In this document: piece by piece, positions 56,601 to 64,000 of the stretch
Position numbering within the stretch: the stretch's first letter is position 1
How the letters are laid out: each line of letters starts with the position of its first letter
Made by a program: the position numbers and the translations under genes
Notes under the pieces: generated by a model
What the model was told of the DNA's origin: nothing
What the model saw: the letters and a program-made list of their open reading frames with translations, nothing else
The model's database searches: none
NCBI GenBank assembly: GCA_022539475.1
Contig: VCMS01000117.1
Coordinates: 1-64,000, forward strand
DNA length: 64,000 nucleotides
Reading direction: 5' to 3'
Source of the DNA: Gracilaria domingensis
Taxonomy: Eukaryota > Rhodophyta > Florideophyceae > Gracilariales > Gracilariaceae

Positions 56601-58600
56601 GTGGTTCGAACAGATTCCATTCTATAACCCATGAATGTCATGAACTGATTCAAATTCTTTCTAAAGTATTTCTCATCTGCGAAATGATATCGGAGTCGCC
56701 TTTGTTCCAGCTCTCTGTGGACCTCACGAAGGTCATAAGAGCGGTTTATAAAGCTAGCGCCTCGACTGATGTGGCTACTAGTCCCACTTACAGGACCTGC
56801 CGCATTGAAAGCCGACGTTGTATAGTTTGGTAGCGAACCTTGGGAAATGTCTTTCCATATCGGATTAACCTCTAACAGAAACGAAACCCCATCCCCTGCA
56901 CTCAATGAGAGCCAGACATCAATCATTTCCCCAACCTTTAAGACATGGCGGTTGTCAGATATTAAAGATTGCCAATCCCATGAAAGGGGAAACGAGAGTG
57001 GTAAAAAACTTGCAGAAACTCTACTCTTCGGTCTTCCAGGCGCTTTTCCCTGGGAAGTGGGAGCTGTGTTTGACGAAGGAAACCAATTTAACTGTGTCCG
57101 TAAATTTGCCAGTGCTTGACTGATATCTTCCGTAATGGAACGAGACCGTTTGCTATGGTCTTCAAAAATCTCAGAGGAGAAGTCACTGTCATCGCTGATA
57201 GAGTATACGTCCGTGGGATGCTGCAAAGCTACGTTTCCCAGATTAAGGACTATTGTCAGCCATTCCAGCTTCTCCACATCAAAATCATCGATCTGGGCAC
57301 AAAATTCATCTCTGATAGATAGAGCAGCCTTAACGCTACTGAGGTGTCGATGGTAGATCCGGTAACTTACACGATCCTTGCGTCTCTGAGTTAATCGCTT
57401 TATGTTGTGGGGAATTCCAAAAGGCAAACCTCTTCCGCTAAGCACAGCACTCTTAAGGAGTTCATCCTTAACGAGCCTACCTTGCGCCATTTGACTTTCT
57501 TCGTTCCATAAGTTCCATAAAAATGGGCTTGTTGACGGCGATGACGAATGGGAAAGTTCAGGCCATAGCTGCATTACAGCTGAGGCAAGGACCTCAGAAG
57601 CAAAATAAGCCGTTCTCTGCTCAAGTATCTCTACGGTATCGCCATGGTCGGGAGTGTTATCCGCCTCAGGATCTGTTGCTACTTTAAATGAAGAGATCCA
57701 TTTTTGCATGCCTTGGGCAGCAAATACAACAGACCAATTCAACCAAACCTCTTCCGGTTGCATGGGAACTTGATTAATTTTGCCACTTGTGTTTAGCCCT
57801 AGGGAGTAACGTATGACATCTATGAATGCCACGGAGCAGAAAAACACGAACAAGGCAGCAAACGCAGAGAACTCAACAATCCAAATCAGAACGCACTCAG
57901 TAAATTCGATGTAGTCCCAAAACAAGGAGGGCAACGTCATACATGACAAAGGTTTCTGTAGCCTGTGTGCCATGTATGAATCAAGTCTCAATCTGGGCAT
58001 TCTAAGCTCCAAAGATCGCCCGTTTGTGGAACGACGCGTGGTATGATCCTTCTGATCTTGGTCATCGGTGGTGGCTTGGTTGACGAGAAAATCGCGCCCT
58101 TGATGGGATTGTTTTCCGTAGCGCAGAAAACACAGAGTGTTGCCATGCAGGAGCTGATTATCAATTACAGAGTCATTGACAAGCATGCGATCCGCAATCT
58201 GGGCGGCATCTGTGTACTGTGCCTTGACGAGACGATACTCAATTCCCATGGCGTCAAGAGCGTCTATGCTTGTCTTGCACCACTGTCGAAAATAGTTGAG
58301 CTGCCACAACCCCCAGGTGGTGCGGCTGGCATGCAGCAAGGCAAAGAGCATCGCCACGCCGGCGGCCGCCATCTCTGGGAATTCTTTGCCTTCCGCTTGC
58401 GTAACGCAATAAAAGAGGATATAGCCGGCCGGTGCGATGGAGAAGATGAGATTTATATATCCCTCGCGTCTCGTCGTGCGGACGGTTTTCCATTTTGAAC
58501 TGATAAAATCCTTGGCAGAAAAAGCTGTCCACGGCAAAAACGCTGCGATGTACGCGGCGATGATGATGAAGGGATTCTCGGCGAGCGCTGCGAAGGACAT
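53621..58600 (-). CDS. Large membrane protein with C-terminal Sel1-like repeats, 1659 aa
   Basis: A single uninterrupted frame from ATG 58600. The N-terminal 300 residues have about four membrane segments (PFIIIAAYIAAFLPW, LIFSIAPAGYILFYC, AGVAMLFALLHAS, ECVLIWIVEFSAFAALFVFF). A long middle region of about 900 residues has no recognised domain. From about 1260 to the end come some eleven Sel1-like repeats of 36-40 residues with the core AMYxLAxLLxxGAxGV and KAVELYERAI. Sel1 repeats are alpha-solenoid scaffolds, as in Hrd3/SEL1L of ER-associated degradation, so an organelle-membrane adaptor is plausible, but the middle region does not resemble SEL1L and no function is claimed. The last repeats are Ala/Arg-rich and lie in CpG-rich DNA, with codon use unlike the rest of the gene. 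Confidence 0.75.
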   Translation of the reverse strand: MSFAALAENPFIIIAAYIAAFLPWTAFSAKDFISSKWKTVRTTRREGYINLIFSIAPAGYILFYCVTQAEGKEFPEMAAAGVAMLFALLHASRTTWGLWQLNYFRQWCKTSIDALDAMGIEYRLVKAQYTDAAQIADRMLVNDSVIDNQLLHGNTLCFLRYGKQSHQGRDFLVNQATTDDQDQKDHTTRRSTNGRSLELRMPRLRLDSYMAHRLQKPLSCMTLPSLFWDYIEFTECVLIWIVEFSAFAALFVFFCSVAFIDVIRYSLGLNTSGKINQVPMQPEEVWLNWSVVFAAQGMQKWISSFKVATDPEADNTPDHGDTVEILEQRTAYFASEVLASAVMQLWPELSHSSSPSTSPFLWNLWNEESQMAQGRLVKDELLKSAVLSGRGLPFGIPHNIKRLTQRRKDRVSYRIYHRHLSSVKAALSIRDEFCAQIDDFDVEKLEWLTIVLNLGNVALQHPTDVYSISDDSDFSSEIFEDHSKRSRSITEDISQALANLRTQLNWFPSSNTAPTSQGKAPGRPKSRVSASFLPLSFPLSWDWQSLISDNRHVLKVGEMIDVWLSLSAGDGVSFLLEVNPIWKDISQGSLPNYTTSAFNAAGPVSGTSSHISRGASFINRSYDLREVHRELEQRRLRYHFADEKYFRKNLNQFMTFMGYRMESVRTTLAQWLFHNKERFSATDPPPFNVSMESMRVAYRCKISTELSTVIRQKDVEVALRSRCLQSRLIWELQEQIEENLRPEIDDDEEPEPLREGPGSAKTILQCILSFPSLQILTEVKDYHEPGISQFDSHIIQYESDYESRTVAQHTYDSFKTIEVRIVPTCAPQDCAVILRFHSDDPYHRLISSLAIKWDDRSRYFKWDLWRDAFLGRLEGREKWRKDHFAKEVDLFLTKGQLDGGFGDVITPTGECFPVWKGWMPFRFEFCKFEVENSGLLRQQLRVRTTTSNLQEDNGMPQLVSILSGTKQHVVRYEDVQSRVLKHAMILIRDALPSYAHGFQSSEGYEKSLHVPDLQEDLLALADRLSREAECDVERVALLYESAALEYGRVDEGREPLSKCLDFLFTQGSARKMPRRVVNVLTRYMATVLPEGERSASKLSAERRQTLLDVAYPACEKLVKRYGHCLQEVEEKLFRCLLLLQLCDRGHLHTENTRSLMEVILIASQSSSFLLPTYADSFGYPAERSAEQEESVTRVPLPMKEDFRVKYLILEMAVSYLPRDRDVLTSLAKLLAKGAFGVHRDAVRAKALYEKAILEDERAILAKGIKIGAKTILEGGHIDAMYNLANLLAEGAPGVQQNAPRAVLLYERAIAVGGHAGAMCKLAKLLNNGAPGVAANASKSVELYQRAIEEGGRTDAMYYLANLLTVGAAGVNVNFDKAVELLEFSIREYGNTDAMVALAWLLSSRSVWCTEAHTARAVELLERAINEEGRLDAMYYLGKLLSKGYRGVERNAARAFELFEIVSNEGGRTEAMVGLALLLTTGAEGVKKDVRKAVELYERAINEGGQTDAMYNLALILAHGAAEVPAQPRRAEQLFRRAIAESGRTDAMLGLAWLLGGGARGVAADGAQAVELYEAAIAREANLYAFHNLAQLLRAGARGVRADGPRAAALLERALRVHGDARTLRMLCSLRARGAPRLPPDAAAAARLRRRAAAQGVALS

Positions 58601-59050
58601 GGTGAGAGTGAATCGACGGGGCTACGTTGGGCGCCGGCGTCGGCAGACGCGGCGGTGAACGGCAGTTAGCGTGAAGGGTTGCTGGGCTTGCAGAGGTTGG
58701 GCAGTGAGCATGGCATTGTTAACAGTCGCGCATTGGTCCAAAACAGAGTGGCTGCAGCCGCGAGAGCGCCAGCAGCAGGACGGGGGCGGGGGGAGTTGGC
58801 GCGTCAGAAGGCGGGCGGCTGCGCCAAGAGCGGGGCTGCCGCCGGTGAAGGTGCGCGCGGCGGCAGTCGCGAGGGAGCACGGGCTCGGCGCCAAAACGGC
58901 GCGCGCCGCGCCAAAGGCGCCATCTGCGAAAGGAAACGTCCAATGGGAGCGCGGCGCGCTTTAAACGCGCGCGCCCTCGTCAATGGCGCGCGCCCGCGCG
59001 CCGCGCGCTCACCGCCGCGCCCCCCCCCCCGCCGGTCGCAGCCCCGCGCC
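58601..59050. promoter_or_regulatory. Divergent GC-rich promoter region, Sel1 gene/SPINDLY gene
   Basis: 450 bp between the two divergent genes. CpG density rises steeply from about 58840. A poly-C run at 59022-59031 and further C runs lie just before the ATG at 59051. No gene is seen. Confidence 0.45.
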
Positions 59051-61916
59051 ATGACCGCGTCGCCGCCCCCCCGCGGCGCCGCCCGCGCCCGCGTCGCCGC
59101 CGCCGTCCCCCCCAGCGCGCCCCGCGCCGCCCGTCGACGTCGACGCCCTGCTCTCGCAGGCCGCCTTCCTGTGCGCGCGCGGCCGCCACGCCGCCGCGGA
59201 GCACGCCGTCACCACCGCGCTGTCCGCGCTGCCGTCCGACCACGCGCAGTATGCGCCCGCGCTCGTGCAGCTCGCGTCCGTGCAGCTCGCGCACGCGCGC
59301 GTCGCCGACGCCGAGGAGACGCTGCGGCGCGCGCTGCGCATCGCGCCCGACTCGGTCGCCGCGCTGCAGGCGCTGGCCACCATTTTGTCCAACAGCCCCG
59401 TGCAGCTGCCAGAGGCGCTGCGCCTGTTGAGACGCGCCGTCACGGTTTCGCCCTCGTGCGATGATACGTCGCTGCCGTTGCAGCTGGCCGCGTTGCTCAC
59501 CGATGTGGGCGTGCGCTTGAAGATGGCCGGCCTTCCCGCTGACGCAGTCAAGCACTACTCCGAGGCTCTCCAAGTGTGCCCGAATTATGCGCAGGCCATG
59601 TACAACATGGCCGTCGCGCATGCAGACACCTCGCACACTGAAAAGGCGCGCATGTACTACGAGCAGTGTCTGCAGCACAACTCCTCGCACGTCGAAGCAT
59701 GGTGCAACCTCGGCGTGCTGCACAGAAACGCCGGAAACCCCGATCTTGCCATGCGCGCCTACGAGAAGGCTCTATCCTGCAATCCTAACTACGAACTGGC
59801 CAAGAGCAATCTCGCTGTCGCTCTCTGCGAAAAGGGTACTGAAATCAAGCATGTTGACCCCAAGCTAGCAAAGAAGCTCTACAAGCGCGCCCTTGCTCTC
59901 CAGCCCTGCTTTTCCGATGCTCACTACAACCTTGGCGTTCTCTACGCCGAAACTGGAAAGTTTGAACGCGCTCTTCTGTCGTACAACCTTGCTGTTCAAT
60001 TTAACCCACGTCTAACTGAGGCTCATAACAATCTAGGAGTCGTGCACAAGGAACTCGGAAATATGCACAAAGCGCTTGAGTGTTACAAACGTGCCTTGCA
60101 ATGTGATCGCCAACACCATCAGACCCACAACAATATTGCCGTCGTCTATACACTTTTGGGTGATATCGATTCTGCCAGCGAACATCTGCGCACTGCCAAT
60201 GCCATATCGCCGCATTACGCCGAAGCATACAACAACATTGGCGTTCTCTTAAGAGACCAAGGCGATATTGACCTCGCAATTAACCACTATGAACAATGTT
60301 ACGAGATCGATGCACGCGCGGATATGGCTGCCCAGAACCGCCTACATGCTCTCAATTACAGCGAACACTGGAGCAAAGCACGTGTTTACGAAGCGCATGT
60401 AGCATGGGGTACGGCCTTTCAAAAGCGCATTGATGACGAAATAGTGCAGGCTGCGAATGGTTCACAAACGGACAACCCCATTGCCGTGCACTTGCTTCGT
60501 TGTTTGGAAAACGCTCCACGTCCGGATGCAAGCCGACCTCGCGGCCCGAACACGGACAGTCCGTTGCGGATAGGGTACCTCTCCCCAGACTTTTTCACAC
60601 ATTCAGTGAGCTATTTTGCTGAGGTTCTCCTGCAGAAATATGACGCGACAGGCTTCGAAGTGTATGCATACGCCAATGTGGCACAACCCGATCCGAAGAC
60701 TGTCCGTTTCCAGAAGCTTTTGAAAGATCGATGGCGAAATATTTGGGGTCTCACAGCGTCTGCCGCGGCAAAGCTTATTGTCGAGGACAAGATCGATATT
60801 TTGGTTGAGTTGGCGGGGCATACGGCCAACAATCGTCTGGATATAATGGCACTTCGGCTTGCACCGGTTCAGGTCACATGGATTGGTTATCCAAACACGA
60901 CTGGACTGAAGGCTATAGACTATCGGGTAACCGATGGCACTGTTGATCCACTCAATACGTCCCAGCAGTTTTCGGAGAGGCTGTGGCGACTGCCTGACGT
61001 TTTCCTTTGTTACACTCCATCTCTTGAGGCGCCTGAAGAGCCCAGTGAACCACCACTACAATCATCGGGTGGCATTGTTACGTTCGGTTCCTTTAATGTT
61101 CTCGCAAAAGTGCAGTCGCGAACGATACGCCTGTGGGCGTCAATTTTGAAGCGCGTTCCCAATTCGCGATTGCTGTTGAAAGCGAAGCCTTTTGCGACCC
61201 CTACGGCAAAGAAGCGCATGGAAGAGCTGTTTGTCAAACAAGGTGTCTGTCCCGAGAGGCTTGACCTCGTTCCTCTCATACCGTCTACCAAATCACACCT
61301 GCAGGTGTATTCTCATGTGGACGTCGGATTGGACCCGTTTCCATACGCTGGGACAACTACTACGTGTGAAGCCATGTTCATGGGAGTACCGGTTATTACG
61401 ATGGGCACGCGATCTGAGAACGGTGACCATGCTCACAATGTTGGGGTCTCGTTGCTCACGGTCGTTGGACATCCAGAACTTGTTGCTTATACAGATGAGG
61501 AATACATCGAGAAGGCAGTCAGCTTGGGTACCGACCTGCCGCGCCTCAAAGCTATTCGCAGCTCGCTTCGCACGGACATGATGGGAAGTGCACTTGGGCA
61601 GGGTGACAGATATATGATGAACGTGGAGAAGATGTTTTGCGGAATGTGGGAAGAGAAAGGTGGAAAAATTGTGGAAGAAGGCAACTCGGTATCACTGACT
61701 ACGAAATGCGAGGAGGTTCTCTCTGACTGTATTTGTGAATTGGGAGATGATTCTGTCGGATCGACTCCGCCATGCCGCTCCACCTGTGAAAGTTCGGACG
61801 AAGAAGAATCTGTCAAGGATGCGTTGGAGCTTGGAGCAAACACAATTTCTAAGGAAAACCCGAACGTCGATGTGTGTATTGCAAACGAAAGTTCTGTGGC
61901 AACCTTGAACAAGTGA
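59051..61916 (+). CDS. SPY: SPINDLY-like O-glycosyltransferase (TPR + GT41 domain)
   Basis: The main frame is open from just after a TGA at 59052-59054 to the stop at 61916 and has no ATG before the first TPR. The nearest ATG (59051) is in another frame, so the true start is unresolved (see findings). About ten TPR units (for example YAQAMYNMAVAHADT, VEAWCNLGVLHRNAGNPDLA, YAEAYNNIGVLLRDQGD) are followed by the GT41 catalytic region: LRIGYLSPDFFTHSVSYF, DILVELAGHTANNRLD, APVQVTWIGYPNTTGL, YRVTDGTVDP, RLWRLPDVFLCYTP, VTFGSFNVLAKV, then VGLDPFPYAGTTTTCEA and MGVPVITM. The wording is closer to plant SPY than to animal OGT. Plant SPY moves fucose from GDP-fucose to Ser/Thr of nuclear proteins, so O-fucosylation is the better guess. 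An acidic Ser-rich tail ends the protein. No intron visible. Confidence 0.85.
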
Positions 61917-62760
61917 AGCAAAATCCGGGCCAGTTCTTGAGAAGACAAACTCGAAAACTGTACGCATCCAGGTTGTCATTGGACCCTCAAGGCAGCATAG
62001 CTTCTTTCTTTTGAAACCCGAACCTTATGTCCTGGACGTCGTAGCAGACTGTTTTTTCTCAACAGCTTTTGACGCAGGTCAATCAATCACGTGCTACTCC
62101 CAAGATTTGGGGATTCAATGCCCCGATGTATGGCTGCAGTACTTGTGTCCATATGCTACGAACGTGCTTTGCGAGTGCTTTAGTCCCCTGCATGCAAGCG
62201 GGGATAGAGTGTATACTATAGACATGCAAGGTAATGAGCTGTTTGATCTTCAATAAATTCACAGTGAAGGCAACTTCCTTGTCCTACACCTACGCAGAAG
62301 CGCTACTTGCACTTGAACGAAAAAGGGCCCTTCATATGTCTACAAGAAGCTGTTCTTTTTCGGCTACAGCATCACAACTCCGTACAAATACACAACGCTA
62401 GCCGTTCGAAACTTGTATTCCAGCAACGACCGTGCACCGATAGAATGTGTACTGTAAATATGCACCATGCAATTGTGTCCAAGACCATCACGGGTAGCCT
62501 CATTATAACCCATCATGGAATGCAAAGCCTTCATATGTGAGCAACTTGTTGAGGTGGGAAAGGATGACACTGTTGGGAGGATGGACCATCAGATGGTTAC
62601 GCCATGAATGCAGTGTGTGTGTATGTGTGAGTGTGTTTGTTTGCGCATGAATGTGGATTGCGGAAGTTGATGTTTCTAAAATGGGCAGCGAAAGCATGAC
62701 TGTGAGCGGCTATAAACAATAGAATAAACGAAGACGACAGGCAAAGAAGCGAGCAAGGCG
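61917..62760. other. Intergenic between convergent genes
   Basis: 3' flanks of the SPINDLY-like gene (+) and the AhpC/TSA_2-like gene (-). A TG microsatellite lies at about 62610-62645. No gene is recognised. Confidence 0.5.
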
Positions 62761-63795
62761 TCAGCCTTTCAAGGCATTGCGCAAATCATTCTTCCTAGAG
62801 CCTCGAATGCGATTATTCTTGAGTCGATTGGCTTCCTTCTCATCAGCATGTCTAGCCCTCATACTGGTGGCGCGCATGTTATTAAAGCGAGCATAGACCT
62901 GCGCCACATCCACATCCGGAACAAAGGCCTCGTTGACTCCGCAGGCCGTGAGCACGTCCAAGTAACAGCCAACACCCGTGGAAGGATGTTCCTCACTGAT
63001 GTAATGAACACAGGGTCGCTTCTCATAGCCGCGCAACGTGCTCATGACGACGGCGCCGCACTTGAGGCGCTTGGACGGCACGGGAGTGTTGGCAATGTCG
63101 CGGTTCTGGGCGCGGTACGACACGGTGCTAAACGCATTCCTCATGCCCTGGCGCATGGGCGCGGACAACTTGTTGGAGGCAAACAGCGCGCGCAGCGGCG
63201 ATCGGGTGAAGGCGAACGCCGAGAACAGGTGGGCGTGCGGGTCGCACACAATGGTGGCCGGGCACGGGCTGACTCGCTCGAAGCGCGCCAGGAAGAGGGT
63301 GGCCTGCTCCGGCTGCCACGCGGTGATGAAGCACAGTCTGGCGCCCACCTGCAGCAGCAAGTGGGCGACCTTGCCGTACACGAGCGCGCACAGCTCGACG
63401 GCGTGGCGCGGCACGAAGATGAGCACGGAGAAGCTGCAGTAGCCGGTGTACAGCTTGTCGACGTCGATGACGGAGCCATGCGGCGAGAAGAGCTGCGCGT
63501 GCTGCACGGCGGGCCAGTCGATGGAGGAGGGCGACGGATGCGGCGAGTGCGACGAGGCGTGCGACGAGTGCGAGCGCTGCGACGAGGAGTGGGTGGTGTC
63601 GGTGTCGGGGAACATGTACGAGTCGAAGTCATCCACCAGCGACGACGGCGTGTGCAGCGGCGGCACGGCGGCGTTGAGCGACTGGCCGCGGTAGTCAAAG
63701 TCAAACTCGTACGCGGGCAGCGACGCAAACGCGCCGAACGGCGACGCGGCGAGCACGGGCGGCGAGCCGCGGTCGGCGGCGCTCTGCGCGGACAT
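62761..63795 (-). CDS. AhpC/TSA_2-like (PRXL2-type) thioredoxin-fold protein, 344 aa
   Basis: From ATG 63795 a Ser/His-rich disordered front (about 110 residues) leads into a thioredoxin-like domain: CSFSVLIFVPRHAVELCALVYGKVAHLLLQVGARLCFITA, then ARFERVSPCPATIVCDPHAHLFSAFAF and a helical part ending STGVGCYLDVLTACGV. This order matches the AhpC/TSA antioxidant-like group (PF13911, PRXL2/AAED1), where an R-x-x-x-C-x-x-C active site follows the first strand. Here only the second Cys remains (HAVELC), so a classical redox pair is missing. The C-terminus is strongly basic (KEANRLKNNRIRGSRKNDLR) and might bind nucleic acid. Overall a divergent family member. Confidence in the fold is moderate, in any activity low. 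CpG-rich DNA covers its 5' half. Confidence 0.6.
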   Translation of the reverse strand: MSAQSAADRGSPPVLAASPFGAFASLPAYEFDFDYRGQSLNAAVPPLHTPSSLVDDFDSYMFPDTDTTHSSSQRSHSSHASSHSPHPSPSSIDWPAVQHAQLFSPHGSVIDVDKLYTGYCSFSVLIFVPRHAVELCALVYGKVAHLLLQVGARLCFITAWQPEQATLFLARFERVSPCPATIVCDPHAHLFSAFAFTRSPLRALFASNKLSAPMRQGMRNAFSTVSYRAQNRDIANTPVPSKRLKCGAVVMSTLRGYEKRPCVHYISEEHPSTGVGCYLDVLTACGVNEAFVPDVDVAQVYARFNNMRATSMRARHADEKEANRLKNNRIRGSRKNDLRNALKG

Positions 63796-64000
63796 GGCGG
63801 CACGCAGCGGCGGCCGCGCGCAGCAGCAGCGGCAGCGAGCGGGCAGGGGGAGCGTCGACGCGCGCGGGCGAGCGGGCGGGCGGGCGGGCGGGCGGGCGGG
63901 CGGGCGGGCGGGCGCGGCGGCGGGCGGCGCGCGGGGCGCCTACGCGCAGCGCGGCGCGCGGGCGCGGCGGCTTTGTATCGCGCGCGCGGCGCGCCGAAAC
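63796..64000. promoter_or_regulatory. GC-rich promoter region with GGGC tandem repeat
   Basis: Upstream of the minus-strand gene. About ten copies of GCGG/GGGC form a tandem run near 63868-63912, followed by CpG-dense sequence to the window edge. Confidence 0.45.

Noticed and set aside
63868-63912. GGGC run considered as telomere or CRISPR-like repeat
   Set aside because: The unit is not a telomere type, has no spacers, and sits in a promoter island. It is a simple repeat.

Overview
The window is nuclear DNA of a eukaryote. It carries a COMPASS subunit (Ash2), a nuclear-envelope Man1/Heh protein, a SPINDLY-type glycosyltransferase, a P4-flippase beta subunit (Cdc50) and an AGC kinase of the fungal Fpk1/plant AGCVIII type. 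Genes are compact and nearly intron-free: only three introns can be traced (297, 158 and 105 nt). Most genes have a very GC-rich, CpG-dense 5' end. Together with a transposon-packed gene desert this suits a red alga such as a Chondrus-like florideophyte, but that is an inference from gene style, not a proof.

Left part (1-11,455): a relic zone. A decayed Rad6-like ubiquitin-conjugating enzyme lies on the minus strand (1898-2409), beside a GC island that looks like its old promoter. A 2.4-kb inverted-repeat DNA element follows (3441-5843), then an unrecognised basic protein, the tail of a possible endocytic adaptor, and a Mutator-like transposase with a Ulp1/C48 protease-like tail that has lost its catalytic residues.

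Middle (11,456-35,020): two nearly identical Ty3/gypsy chromoviruses lie tail to tail as an 11.3-kb-armed palindrome. Target-site duplications and LTR arithmetic show that one copy jumped into the 3' LTR of the other, and that the interval between them was later inverted. Each copy has an extra antisense coding module between pol and the 3' LTR, bounded by two copies of the polypurine tract. Each also has a cluster of 12-13-nt hairpins.

Transition (35,021-42,231): a LINE tail with a Harbinger-like MITE inside it, a 5'-truncated leucine carboxyl methyltransferase-like fragment, and two unrecognised genes (a polytopic membrane protein and a 575-aa protein).

Right part (43,803-64,000): the gene-dense block. 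In order: Man1/Heh (+), Fpk1-like kinase (-), Ash2 (+), Cdc50 (-), a 1659-aa membrane/Sel1-repeat protein (-), SPINDLY-like O-glycosyltransferase (+) and an AhpC/TSA_2-like protein (-). The kinase and Cdc50 belong to the same pathway (phospholipid-flippase control) and lie about 3 kb apart.
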